DNA of 29,030 bases from a virus (IMGVR_UViG_3300008448_009521:1-29030); one strand, 5' to 3'; positions 7,808 through 15,142 are shown, counted from the stretch's first letter. Notes: generated from the letters alone by a model not told the origin. A program made the numbers and translations.

Positions 7808-8512
7808 ATGCTGTATTCAATTGGAGATAGTCATCAGTTCAGACTCGCATTATCTGGGAAAACAGATATTGTAAGCTACTGTAATTGGGGTCAAAGCCCA
7901 CTGCCTCCCCACGAAGATTTTCCAAACCCTTCAGATTGTGTTGGGTATCATGTATCCACTTCTCGTGAACTTAGAGAAAAAATTTATTTTTCTGGATTTA
8001 GAGGTGCAACAGCATACTCTTCAACATACACAAATGGTGGATTTCCCTGCATCCTAAAAACTCTTAAAGAAGATTTTACCGTACTCCCGTCATTTGGATA
8101 TATTGATATTAAAGCACACCTACCACATGAAAAAAATACAGAAGAAACCGTGTCTAGGTATGTAAATAAAACACTTTCATTCTTTAAAGGATATAATATA
8201 CAATTTGTAGAACCAATTCCACAATTTATAAATCCTTTAGGAAGTGGAAATCCAAACTATGATTTTGATGACAGGTTTCCATATCATCAGGAGTTTAAAT
8301 ACTTTTTAAAAAAATATGTAAACGATCAAGGCTTAAATGATCCAATATCTATTGAAAACATACTGGGGGTTGATAGGCTGGATGAGTCATTTGAATGTAG
8401 TGATTGTCCAGACTGTGAAAGAGAAAGATATAAAGGAGTTAAGCTGGATCATTTAAAAAAGCCTTTTAGTCAAAAAATAGTTAACGGCATACTTGACGCT
8501 ATGGGATACTAA
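7808..8512 (+). CDS. SGNH/GDSL-like protein, paralogue of 25340-26110
   Basis: This 234-aa protein opens with SIGDSHQFR, the Ser block (GDSH) of SGNH-type hydrolases. It shares an ordered set of segments with the product of 25340: a GYID strand, a KNTEE helix start, a SFFK helix, then VEPIPQF against IEPFPQF. A late segment VKLDHLKKP may hold the Asp-His pair. SGNH enzymes often add or remove acyl groups on polysaccharides. It follows the tRNA on the same probable transcript with AAAGG as ribosome site, and precedes a sulfotransferase. Cysteines near 196-204 (CSDCPDC) are absent from the paralogue. Confidence 0.6.
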   Translation: MLYSIGDSHQFRLALSGKTDIVSYCNWGQSPLPPHEDFPNPSDCVGYHVSTSRELREKIYFSGFRGATAYSSTYTNGGFPCILKTLKEDFTVLPSFGYIDIKAHLPHEKNTEETVSRYVNKTLSFFKGYNIQFVEPIPQFINPLGSGNPNYDFDDRFPYHQEFKYFLKKYVNDQGLNDPISIENILGVDRLDESFECSDCPDCERERYKGVKLDHLKKPFSQKIVNGILDAMGY

Positions 8513-8530
8513 AATAAAAATGAAAAAGTT

Positions 8531-9106
8531 ATGCTAGAGCTAAGTAAAGATAATAATATATCTCTGTTAACCTATCCAAGATCTGGAAGACATTGGCTAT
8601 ACTGGTATATAAATACAAATACAAATTTGAAGGTTAACTTTACTCATTACGATATAAAAGAAGCAAATGACCCTACAGAAATACTTTATCAAAAAATTTT
8701 GTCTGATCCAATAATAACAATAGTTAGAAATCCAGTAGACTGCCTTTCATCAATCAATACAATGGAAGACAACGGAATGTTTATGTATAGGGCACAGCAA
8801 TACTTAGACCATTATAGGTTCATGTTAGAAAACTGCTCAATATTTTTTAAATTTGAAGATTTAAAAGAAGACACAGAAAAAGTTGTAAGATACATCTGTG
8901 AAAAATTTAATGGAACTTTAGATATTAAATCAGATTCTTTTTCTGAATACGAGGCTTGGTATAAAGAAACACAAAACCCCTTTAAGCTAATTTCTTCTAA
9001 GGCTAAACCAAAGTATATAAATAATTTAGATTATATAAAGCAGATGGATCTTTCTGAGCATTATAGACTGTACTCAATTGCAAGATTAAGATGCATAAAT
9101 CTTTAA
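8531..9106 (+). CDS. Sulfotransferase-family protein
   Basis: This 191-aa protein has both PAPS-binding signatures of the sulfotransferase superfamily: YPRSGRHWL at 15-23 (the 5'-phosphosulfate loop) and IVRNPVDCLSS at 64-74 (the 3'-phosphate site, R66 and S73/S74). The family moves sulfate from PAPS to hydroxyl or amino groups of sugars, lipids or proteins. It is short but covers the core. An ATG at 8520 is out of frame and closes at once, so 8531 is the start. The ribosome site is weak. With the SGNH gene before it, sulfation of a glycan is a reasonable guess. Confidence 0.82.
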   Translation: MLELSKDNNISLLTYPRSGRHWLYWYINTNTNLKVNFTHYDIKEANDPTEILYQKILSDPIITIVRNPVDCLSSINTMEDNGMFMYRAQQYLDHYRFMLENCSIFFKFEDLKEDTEKVVRYICEKFNGTLDIKSDSFSEYEAWYKETQNPFKLISSKAKPKYINNLDYIKQMDLSEHYRLYSIARLRCINL

Positions 9107-9132
9107 AAACTCTTTAAATATTTTAAAATATC

Positions 9133-9141
9133 TGATACAAT
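9133..9141 (+). promoter_or_regulatory. Extended -10 promoter for the UAA-anticodon tRNA
   Basis: TGATACAAT has its hexamer at 9136-9141, predicting a start near 9148, two bases before the tRNA 5' end. No clear -35 is present. Confidence 0.5.
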
Positions 9142-9149
9142 TACGTTAG

Positions 9150-9222
9150 GCCCTCATAGCCCAGCGGTAGAGGCAGTGGACTTAAAATCCATCCAGCGTA
9201 GGTTCGAATCCCACTGGGGGTA
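9150..9222 (+). tRNA. tRNA with TAA anticodon (Leu-UUA) and a short variable loop
   Basis: A full cloverleaf can be drawn. Acceptor GCCCTCA pairs with TGGGGGT using two G-U pairs, the D arm is GCC/GGC, the anticodon stem is GTGGA/TCCAT with loop CTTAAAA, and the T arm is GTAGG/CCCAC with one A-C mismatch. The discriminator is A. The variable loop is only 5 nt (CCAGC), although bacterial tRNA-Leu normally has a long class II arm. It could be a reduced tRNA-Leu, a tRNA charged with another amino acid, or a decayed copy. It leads directly into the next gene through ACAGAAAGGTA. Confidence 0.8.
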
Positions 9223-9235
9223 CAGAAAGGTAGAC

Positions 9236-9532
9236 ATGGAAGACAGCGACGACAAGATGTACGAGTATCTTCAAATGGGTGTTATTGAAGTTATTGGCAT
9301 AGAAGAAGATGGCGAGTTTATATTTAAGATAACTGAACTAGCCAAGGATCTTGCACCAGAGCTATGGGAAGTTCATGTAGAAGAAATCGATAAGATATTC
9401 ATGGAGTTATTTGATATGGGCTTGGTAAATATAACATACAATGAAAATTTAGAGGCAGAGTTTGAGTTAACAGAAGAAGGCAGGGTAGTTGCCAAAGAAT
9501 ACGGAATCATTCCTATTGAGGATGACATATAA
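9236..9532 (+). CDS. Acidic protein with winged-helix-like pattern
   Basis: This 98-aa acidic protein starts at ATG 9236, placed by AGAAAGG about 6 nt upstream. An earlier in-frame start would lie inside the tRNA. GEFIFKITELAKDLAPELWE and, later, MELFDMGLVNITYNENLEAE with FELTEEGRVVAKEYG look like helix and beta-wing units of MarR/winged-helix proteins, but the protein is too acidic for an obvious DNA binder. It is co-transcribed with flanking tRNAs. Function unknown. Confidence 0.72.
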   Translation: MEDSDDKMYEYLQMGVIEVIGIEEDGEFIFKITELAKDLAPELWEVHVEEIDKIFMELFDMGLVNITYNENLEAEFELTEEGRVVAKEYGIIPIEDDI

Positions 9533-9536
9533 AAAT

Positions 9537-9609
9537 GCCTTCGTAGCTCAGGGGATAGAGCGACGGACTTCTAATCCGCAGGTCGCTGGTTCGATTCCAG
9601 CCGAGGGCA
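9537..9609 (+). tRNA. tRNA-Arg (TCT)
   Basis: Acceptor GCCTTCG pairs with CGAGGGC. The D stem is GCTC/GAGC, the anticodon loop is CTTCTAA with anticodon TCT, and the T arm is GCTGG TTCGATT CCAGC. The first anticodon-stem pair is A-C. The discriminator is A and no CCA is encoded. It reads AGA, a codon common in the AT-rich genes here. Confidence 0.93.
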
Positions 9610-9621
9610 CAAAATATTAAA

Positions 9622-9630
9622 TGGTATAAT
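9622..9630 (+). promoter_or_regulatory. Extended -10 promoter for the endolysin
   Basis: TGGTATAAT has its hexamer at 9625-9630 and predicts a start near 9637. The leader holds GGGAGGA at 9650-9656, well spaced from ATG 9663, the strongest kind of ribosome site in the window. Confidence 0.6.
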
Positions 9631-9662
9631 AAATATAATAAAATTTCTGGGAGGAAATCAAA

Positions 9663-10292
9663 ATGACAGCGGTACAAGGATCAGCAGCAAGACTAGTAGA
9701 AGTAGCACTGGGAGAAATTGGATACATTGAAGGTCCAAAAGATAATGAAACAAAGTATGGAAAGTTTGCTAAGGCTAACTTTCAGCCATGGTGTGGATCA
9801 TTCGTAATGTGGTGTGCTAACGAAGCAGGAGTAAAAGTTCCAAATACAGTTTATACTCCAACAGGAGCACAAGCATTTATTAAAGCAGGAACATGGCAGC
9901 CAGTAGAAACAGCAGCCCCAGCAGTCGGAGATATATGTTATTTTGATTTCCCAAACGATGGCGTCGATAGAATTTCTCATGTAGGAATTGTTACTGCAGT
10001 CAATGCAGATGGAACGGTAGATGTTGTAGAAGGAAATACTTCAGCAGATAAAAAGGGAGACCAGAGAAACGGCGGAGAGGCTTGCCTTAAGAATCGTGCA
10101 TACAAGAAGAAGAATGGTTCAAAGCTTCGTAAGAGCCAGCCAGTATTCATTGTAGGATTTGGAAGACCAGCATTTGGAACTCCAGTAAAGACTAAGAAAG
10201 ATACCACAACAAAGAAGGCAGCGCCAGTCAAAAAAGCGGCAGTAGCAAAGCCAACAAAAGGTGGCGGGGCAAAGTCAGTAGTAGCAAAGTAA
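9663..10292 (+). CDS. CHAP-domain endolysin (cell-wall amidase/peptidase)
   Basis: The N-terminal 165 residues form a CHAP domain: C44 in QPWCGSFVMW, H106 in ISHVGIV and E123/N125 in VVEGNTS give the Cys-His-Glu/Asn catalytic set that cleaves peptidoglycan peptide bonds. Residues 170-209 are a Lys/Ala/Pro/Thr low-complexity tail in place of a recognisable wall-binding domain; its positive charge may hold the enzyme on the anionic wall. There is no signal peptide, so release would need a holin. Two candidates lie at 14655 and 14828. A very good ribosome site suggests strong expression. Confidence 0.88.
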   Translation: MTAVQGSAARLVEVALGEIGYIEGPKDNETKYGKFAKANFQPWCGSFVMWCANEAGVKVPNTVYTPTGAQAFIKAGTWQPVETAAPAVGDICYFDFPNDGVDRISHVGIVTAVNADGTVDVVEGNTSADKKGDQRNGGEACLKNRAYKKKNGSKLRKSQPVFIVGFGRPAFGTPVKTKKDTTTKKAAPVKKAAVAKPTKGGGAKSVVAK

Positions 10293-10296
10293 AAGC

Positions 10297-10977
10297 TTGT
10301 TAAATAAATATGTAATTGTAACTGGGGCAAGCCGTGGTGTCGGGGAAGAAACATGCAAGCTCCTTTCCTCGAAGTATAACGTTATCGCTGTTTCTAGAAA
10401 CATTGAAAGAATGAATGTTATTTTTTCTGAATATAAAAACATTTATCCTTATCAAATGGATGTTACAGACTTTTCTTTATATGATAATTTTCAAAATTAT
10501 ATAAAAGATAAAGAGATAGTGGCATTAGTTAATAATGCGGGTGGTGGCAGCGGATCATATTTAGTAGAAAATGATTTGCCTGAGTCATGGCAGTACGCAT
10601 ATAATTTAAATGTTGTTTCTCCAATGAGTCTTTCTAAAATGGTTATTCCCATTATGAAAAAAAATGGCTATGGTGATATAATAATTATAACTTCTATTTG
10701 TGGATACTATCCATATAAAAAAGGTGGACACTACTCAACTGCAAAACGTGGTGCCATATCTTTGGCAGAAACGCTAAGAATAGAAATGTCTGGATCTGGA
10801 ATTAAGATTTCTCAAATAGCTCCAGGAAGCATAGATACTAATCAAAAAGTTAAAAACGATATAGCAATACAAGCAAAAGATGTGGCTGAAGCCATTAGAT
10901 GGATTATTGAACTTCCACCAACAGTCAATGTTGATTCTATGACAATAATGCATCCAGAAAATCAAAGACACGGATAG
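10297..10977 (+). CDS. Short-chain dehydrogenase/reductase (SDR)
   Basis: This 226-aa classical SDR has TGASRGVG at 9-16 (NAD(P) binding), NNAG at 79-82, the catalytic S133, Y146 and K150 (YSTAK), and PGSIDT at 176-181. R13 in the Gly-rich motif is often seen in NADPH-using members. The start is taken as TTG 10297, four bases after the endolysin stop, because the only nearby ATG is out of frame and the first strand begins at residue 5. The substrate is unknown; sugar or lipid reduction would fit the other accessory genes. Confidence 0.88.
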   Translation: MLNKYVIVTGASRGVGEETCKLLSSKYNVIAVSRNIERMNVIFSEYKNIYPYQMDVTDFSLYDNFQNYIKDKEIVALVNNAGGGSGSYLVENDLPESWQYAYNLNVVSPMSLSKMVIPIMKKNGYGDIIIITSICGYYPYKKGGHYSTAKRGAISLAETLRIEMSGSGIKISQIAPGSIDTNQKVKNDIAIQAKDVAEAIRWIIELPPTVNVDSMTIMHPENQRHG

Positions 10978-10985
10978 GATAAAAA

Positions 10986-11390
10986 ATGTTTGAATATTAT
11001 GTAAAAAAGGTTACTAATGTTGTTGACGGAGATACAATTGATGTTGACATTGATTTAGGATTTAGTATATCTTATTCACAAAGAGTGAGACTTGCTGGTA
11101 TAGATACTCCAGAAAGCCGTACATCAGATAAAGCAGAAAAAGTTTTAGGACTGGAGTCAAAAGAATTTCTTAAGTCTAAAATTAAAGATGCTAAAACCGT
11201 TGTGATAAAGACAGAAAAAATGGATAGCTCAGAAAAATATGGAAGAATATTAGGCTGGGTATATTTAGATGGATCAAGTATTTCTATAAATGAGCAAATG
11301 ATCGCTGATGGTTACGCTTGGGGATATCTAGGAGACACAAAAGTAAAAGACTTCGAGGCACTTGCAAAGATAAGGGCTAAAAAGAAGTAG
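10986..11390 (+). CDS. Staphylococcal-nuclease-like (SNase/TNase) protein
   Basis: This 134-aa protein covers the SNase OB-fold: VVDGDT with D14/D16, RVRLAGIDTPES with R35, D40 and E43, and KYGRILG with R87. These are the catalytic Arg, Asp and Glu positions of thermonuclease. It has no signal peptide, so it acts in the cytosol or virion, perhaps degrading host nucleic acid or trimming phage DNA. AGGA lies 7 nt before the ATG. It follows the SDR by eight bases. Confidence 0.85.
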   Translation: MFEYYVKKVTNVVDGDTIDVDIDLGFSISYSQRVRLAGIDTPESRTSDKAEKVLGLESKEFLKSKIKDAKTVVIKTEKMDSSEKYGRILGWVYLDGSSISINEQMIADGYAWGYLGDTKVKDFEALAKIRAKKK

Positions 11391-11416
11391 ACAAACTATA
11401 AATATTTTGTTATAAT
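11388..11416 (+). promoter_or_regulatory. Promoter for hsp20
   Basis: TAGACA (11388-11393, overlapping the SNase stop), a 17-nt spacer and TATAAT (11411-11416) preceded by TG, so it has both a -35 and an extended -10. The predicted start is about 11423. Confidence 0.7.
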
Positions 11417-11451
11417 AATATATGGATCGCTCAATAGAGGGTCCATATATT
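11417..11451 (+). promoter_or_regulatory. Stem-loop at the 5' end of the hsp20 mRNA
   Basis: TATATGGATC (11419-11428) pairs with GGTCCATATA (11440-11449) with one G-U pair. After a one-base bulge, CTC/GAG extends the stem to an AATA loop. From the predicted start (11423) the RNA would open inside this stem. The ribosome site GGAGG is 17 nt further on and is not sequestered, so it may be an RNA-stabilising structure and not a thermosensor. Confidence 0.6.
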
Positions 11452-11478
11452 AACTTATTCGCTTGAAGGAGGAATAAA

Positions 11479-11895
11479 ATGGTAACACAATTTGCTATGG
11501 ATCTTTTTAAGGATCCATTTTTTATTGGTTTCAACCGAGAGTTGGAACGATTTAATAGTCTAAGTAGGGTAAACAATACTGCTTTCCCGCCGTATGATTT
11601 ACTTAAGCTAGACGAAGATAACTATCAGCTAACTCTAGCAGTTGCTGGGTTTACAAAAGATGATTTAACAGTATCTATAGAGGACGGAAGTCTTTGGATT
11701 ACTGGTGAAATCACAGAGGTAATTGATGCAGAGGTTGTTCATAAAGGAATAGCTGCACGTAAATTTACTAGAATCTTTGAACTAAGTGAGTACATGGAAG
11801 TTTCTAATGTTGAACTTAAAGATGGTATGCTACATATCAGAGTAATTAGAAATGTTCCAGCAGAAAAGAAGCCAAAGATTCTAAAAATTAAATAA
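11479..11895 (+). CDS. Small heat-shock protein (Hsp20 / alpha-crystallin)
   Basis: This 138-aa protein has an alpha-crystallin domain at about 33-125: PYDLLKLDEDNYQLTLAVAGF, LTVSIEDGSLWITGE, then RKFTRIFEL and LKDGMLHIRVIRN. The C-terminal PKILKIK contains the I-x-I/L type tail that links oligomers. The N-terminus (ATG 11479, ribosome site GAAGGAGGA) is Phe-rich as in other Hsp20s. It would bind unfolded proteins without ATP, possibly protecting virion proteins during assembly. Hsp20 is known in some cyanophages. A phage GroES is encoded 12.5 kb downstream. Confidence 0.9.
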   Translation: MVTQFAMDLFKDPFFIGFNRELERFNSLSRVNNTAFPPYDLLKLDEDNYQLTLAVAGFTKDDLTVSIEDGSLWITGEITEVIDAEVVHKGIAARKFTRIFELSEYMEVSNVELKDGMLHIRVIRNVPAEKKPKILKIK

Positions 11896-11897
11896 TC

Positions 11898-11942
11898 TTC
11901 GATTCGCTACCGAAGGAGACCTGAGCAAGTCTTTAAAAGGCT
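11898..11942 (+). promoter_or_regulatory. Two small stem-loops between hsp20 and the FmdB-like gene
   Basis: CTTCG and CGAAG flank a nine-base loop at 11898-11916. TGAGC and GCTCA flank a second loop at 11923-11945. Neither ends in a T-run, so they are unlikely to be a strong terminator; they may process or stabilise the transcript. Confidence 0.3.
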
Positions 11943-11963
11943 CACTACAATCAAAGGATAAAA

Positions 11964-12152
11964 ATGCCAGTATATGAGTATAAGTGTACAGAAGATGAGT
12001 CACATGCACTTCTTTCTGTGACAAGATCTATCTCTGAGGATGACCCAGGATATGTTTGTGAAGAATGTGAGTCTTTAATGTCTAGACACTTCACCCCATT
12101 TGGCGTACAATTTAAGGGCCAAGGCTTTTATAAAACTGATAATCCTAAGTAA
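11964..12152 (+). CDS. FmdB-type zinc-ribbon protein
   Basis: This 62-aa protein starts MPVYEYKC, close to the MPTYEY-C opening of the FmdB regulatory-protein family, and has a second knuckle CEEC at about 31-34. The C-terminal part (GVQFKGQGFYKTD) is also typical of FmdB. These proteins bind zinc; their role in phages is unknown. AAAGGA precedes the ATG. Confidence 0.82.
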   Translation: MPVYEYKCTEDESHALLSVTRSISEDDPGYVCEECESLMSRHFTPFGVQFKGQGFYKTDNPK

Positions 12153-12166
12153 TTAAAACTTAAATC

Positions 12167-12202
12167 TGATATAATTACTATGTAATGCAACAAGTGTGTT
12201 AC
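12167..12202 (+). promoter_or_regulatory. Extended -10 promoter and 5'-terminal stem-loop for the PA14 gene
   Basis: TGATATAAT (hexamer 12170-12175) predicts a start at 12182. From that base GTAATGC (12182-12188) can pair with GTGTTAC (12196-12202), using two wobble pairs and a 7-nt loop. AGGAGA (12205-12210) follows directly. A minimal ATG-TAA overlaps the start region (12180). Confidence 0.5.
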
Positions 12203-12216
12203 TTAGGAGATCCTAA

Positions 12217-14661
12217 TTGAGCAGAAAGTTTAGATTACTACTTGTCAGCCTACTTTCATTTGGCTGGCTTCTTGCAATTCCAGCCGCAAATGCTGTGCAG
12301 GGATTAAATTTAGAAGCATACGATTGTGGATGGTACTATAATCAATCTCCCCCAGAGGGATGTAACACAACGGGACAATCTCTTGGAGTTGTTCCTTATA
12401 TAGATTTTAATGATGGAAGTAGCGGCCCATTAGGAGTTTCAGAAGACTATCAATATCATTGGTCTGGATATTTACAACAAACAAATGGCTTAACTGTACA
12501 ATTTAGAGCATGCTCTGATGATGGCATGAGACTATACATTAATGGACAGCTAATCGTAAACAACTGGTTTGATAGAGGCGGACAGTGTGGCTTGCCAGTT
12601 TCATATGCCATGACAAATAATGATTGGGTTCCAATAGACGTATGGTTTTATGAAAATGGCGGAGGATCAAATGGTAGTCTTCAATGGAATATTGGAGATG
12701 GTTGGGTAGTAGTCCCATCATCTGTATTTAGCACAACTCAGGTTGCACCTGTAGTAAAAACAATAGGTGCCCCAAGAAATTTAACAATTAGCAGTGGAGA
12801 AACATCAACAGTGTTAAGTTGGGAGCCTCCAAATACTGGAAATACTCAGCCAGAAAGATATGCGATTAGTTTTAATTGTACTGGTTGCAATGGCTGGGGA
12901 ATTGCTACTGGAAATGTTGGCGGACCAAATTCCTTAAATACAACAATTACAATTGATAATTCCTTGCTAAATGGACTTATGCCAGCAGGAACTATATGGT
13001 CATTTCATATCAGATCTGACAATGATACATTCTCTCTTTACTCTGAAAATTCAAATGTTGTTACTGGTTCTACATATGTAGCACCTGCTCCAGAACCTTA
13101 TGTTGCAGCACCTTTACCATTTAATTATACCTATAGAGTAGACGAAAATGGATCGTTTAGCATCAATGCTCCATCTGGGAAAATGATAGAAACAATTACA
13201 GCATGGTATGGTGATCCTAATGATGGAAATTACGGAGCACTTGTGACAGATACCCTAACAGCCTCACATAGTGGAGAAACAACAACCGTAATTTATGCAA
13301 ACAACGATGTGTTTGGAGATCCAGTTCCAGGAGTAGGAAAAATTTTAATTGCCAATGTAACGTTTATTGATCTGCCTGGACCAACACCAGAAGAAATAGC
13401 TGCTCAGCAAGAAGCGGAGTCTGAAACAGTCAGACAAAATCAAGCTAGTGCTGCTGTATTAATTTATGAGACGGCAACAATGACAAGTCTATCTGATTAT
13501 AATCCAATAACTGGATTAAAGGATGCAGCACAATCATTAGTAGACTTAGTTAGAAATTTAGCTGCTAAGGCTGGATTTCAATCTAGAATTGATTATAAAT
13601 CCGCATCTATAAATGATACTAAAGTCAGGCTTGAGGCAGAACAGGCAGCCATTGTTGCTGAAGCAGCAAGACTTGAACAGGAACGTTTAGCTGCAATTGC
13701 AGCAGCACAGGCTGCTGCAGAAGCACAGGCTAGAGCAGAGGCACAGGCTGCTGCAGAAGCTAAGGCTAAAGCAGAACAAGAAGCCAAAGAAAAAGCAGAA
13801 GCAGAGGCCAAAGCTGAAGAAGAGCGGCTAAAAGCAGAAGCAGAGGCCAAAGCAGAAGAAGAAAGATTAAAGGCAGAACAAGAGGCTAAGGAAAAAGCAG
13901 AAGCTGAAGAGAAGGCTAAAATAGAGGCTGAAGAAAAAGCAAAGGCAGAACAAGAAGCAAAAGAAAGGGCCGAAGCAGAAGCTAAAGCGGAAGAAGAAAG
14001 ATTAAAGGCTGAAGCAGAAGCAGAGGCCAAGGCGGAAGAAGAGGCAAAGGCTAAAGCTGAAGAGGATCGTATAAAGGCTGAAGAAGAAGCAAAGCTATTA
14101 GAAGAAAAAGAAAAGGCTGCTGCTGAAGAAAAAGCAAAAGAAGAAGAACTAAATCAGGCTGAAGAAGATGCAAAAGATGGTAAAGAATTAACTGAAGAGC
14201 AAAAGGAAGTCGTAGTTGAGGCATTATTAGAAAACCTTAAGCCTGGTGAAGCTGTTACAGCAGCAGCAATTGCTGCATCTGGAATTTCTTATTCAGATCT
14301 TCCGCCAGAAACACCAGTTGAATTAAGAACAGATATAAATGGAAATGAAGTTGTTATAACTGCAGAAGTTGCAGCGCAGGTTGAATTAATAACAGACCCA
14401 GGCGCATTTGCTCAAGAATTATTTAGCGACCCAGTAGCTGCTCTTGCTGCCCTTGGAAGTATTGGCGCTGATATGTCAGATGAAGAAAGAAAAGAATCAA
14501 CAGAGGCTGTCGTGGCTACGGTTATTGCAGCAGGTGCTGCCATAAACGCTGTAGGGGCTGCCACAGCTGGCGGAGCACCATCAGGAGGATCAACTGGTGG
14601 AGGAAATTCTGGAGGGTCTGGAAACGGCTCTACGGGGTCGAGGAGGAACGGAAAATGGTAA
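12217..14661 (+). CDS. Large secreted PA14 / FN3 / coiled-coil protein (putative adhesin)
   Basis: This 814-aa protein starts at TTG 12217, 6 nt after AGGAGA. A signal peptide (basic start, Leu-rich core, ANA cleavage near 26) precedes a PA14 domain at about 30-172, with the hallmark FRACSDDGMRLYINGQ. An FN3-like domain spans 182-286, followed by a beta-rich segment. A long Ala/Glu/Lys coiled coil runs from about 469 to 658, an Ala-rich domain follows, and the Gly/Ser tail ends RRNGKW. PA14 domains bind carbohydrates. A signal peptide is unusual for a virion fibre, so export into the host envelope is possible. It overlaps the next gene. Confidence 0.8.
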   Translation: MSRKFRLLLVSLLSFGWLLAIPAANAVQGLNLEAYDCGWYYNQSPPEGCNTTGQSLGVVPYIDFNDGSSGPLGVSEDYQYHWSGYLQQTNGLTVQFRACSDDGMRLYINGQLIVNNWFDRGGQCGLPVSYAMTNNDWVPIDVWFYENGGGSNGSLQWNIGDGWVVVPSSVFSTTQVAPVVKTIGAPRNLTISSGETSTVLSWEPPNTGNTQPERYAISFNCTGCNGWGIATGNVGGPNSLNTTITIDNSLLNGLMPAGTIWSFHIRSDNDTFSLYSENSNVVTGSTYVAPAPEPYVAAPLPFNYTYRVDENGSFSINAPSGKMIETITAWYGDPNDGNYGALVTDTLTASHSGETTTVIYANNDVFGDPVPGVGKILIANVTFIDLPGPTPEEIAAQQEAESETVRQNQASAAVLIYETATMTSLSDYNPITGLKDAAQSLVDLVRNLAAKAGFQSRIDYKSASINDTKVRLEAEQAAIVAEAARLEQERLAAIAAAQAAAEAQARAEAQAAAEAKAKAEQEAKEKAEAEAKAEEERLKAEAEAKAEEERLKAEQEAKEKAEAEEKAKIEAEEKAKAEQEAKERAEAEAKAEEERLKAEAEAEAKAEEEAKAKAEEDRIKAEEEAKLLEEKEKAAAEEKAKEEELNQAEEDAKDGKELTEEQKEVVVEALLENLKPGEAVTAAAIAASGISYSDLPPETPVELRTDINGNEVVITAEVAAQVELITDPGAFAQELFSDPVAALAALGSIGADMSDEERKESTEAVVATVIAAGAAINAVGAATAGGAPSGGSTGGGNSGGSGNGSTGSRRNGKW

Positions 14662-14825
14662 AGATACTAAAAGATATGGTTGACCAGCTATGGACCCTGC
14701 TTGGCATGTTTATTGCTTGGGTTGTTTTGGACGGAAGTGCAAAAACAATAGTTGGCTATGCAATAATATGTACACTCATTGCATGGGTAATTACATACCC
14801 ATTGCGTAATAGAGAGGAGGACTAA
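14655..14825 (+). CDS. Small two-TM protein, holin candidate
   Basis: This 56-aa protein has two hydrophobic segments, WTLLGMFIAWVVL and TIVGYAIICTLIAWVITYPL, and a charged C-terminal RNREED. Size and topology fit a small class II holin. It overlaps the end of the PA14 gene by 7 nt and is followed two bases later by another membrane gene, so the two form a pair. It is five kilobases from the endolysin. The phage holin class is too diverse for proof. Confidence 0.6.
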   Translation: MVKILKDMVDQLWTLLGMFIAWVVLDGSAKTIVGYAIICTLIAWVITYPLRNREED

Positions 14826-14827
14826 CT

Positions 14828-15139
14828 ATGGAAAGCGTAAAAAATATTAAAAATATAATAATGCGTATAGTAGCAGTCTTCGCCGCAAATGGCTTGGCTG
14901 TTATTGGAGCAGGAGCAATTGCTGGTATTTCTACGGCTAAGGCTATAACTGTGGCAGGACTCACAGCCGTTGCAGCCGTAATTGAAAAGCTGGCTCGTGC
15001 ATTTATGGATGACGGAAAGCTTACAGCAGATGAAATTAATTCTGCATTTTCTACCGTTGATAAAGGTGCAAAAACTGTTGCCGATGTAGAAGTAGAGGAA
15101 AGACGAGCTTCTCAAAAAGCTAAAGCCAATAAGGGCTAA
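14828..15139 (+). CDS. Holin-like membrane protein
   Basis: This 103-aa protein has one or two hydrophobic stretches at about 10-48 (VAVFAANGLAVIGAGAIAGI then a Gly/Ala-rich helix), followed by a soluble tail DDGKLTADEINSAFSTVDKGA and a charged C-terminus. This layout is common in actinophage holins and holin-associated proteins. AGGAGG lies 7 nt before the ATG, so translation should be strong. With the 56-aa gene upstream it may form a holin/antiholin pair. Confidence 0.62.
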   Translation: MESVKNIKNIIMRIVAVFAANGLAVIGAGAIAGISTAKAITVAGLTAVAAVIEKLARAFMDDGKLTADEINSAFSTVDKGAKTVADVEVEERRASQKAKANKG

Positions 15140-15142
15140 AAA

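Noticed and set aside
9150-9222. Suppressor tRNA for UAA stop codons
   Set aside because: The anticodon is UAA, which reads codon UUA. A UAA suppressor would need UUA as anticodon.
9176-9235. Start at 9176 for the 9236 gene
   Set aside because: It begins inside the tRNA. ATG 9236 has a good ribosome site.
9977-10354. Minus-strand frame opposite the endolysin tail
   Set aside because: It overlaps the CHAP domain and Lys/Ala tail, which have clear coding signals on the + strand.
11898-11945. Terminator after hsp20
   Set aside because: The stems are short and lack a T-run.
13593-14030. Long minus-strand open frame (145 aa, Ser/Ala-rich)
   Set aside because: It is the mirror of the Glu/Ala/Lys coiled coil of the PA14 gene, where low-complexity codons leave the antisense frame open. 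It has no ribosome site or promoter.
13620-14170. Apparent short tandem repeats like a CRISPR or satellite array
   Set aside because: The repeats are coding codons for Ala/Glu/Lys in a coiled coil, without regular spacers or dyads. No Cas genes besides the Cas4-like phage nuclease.
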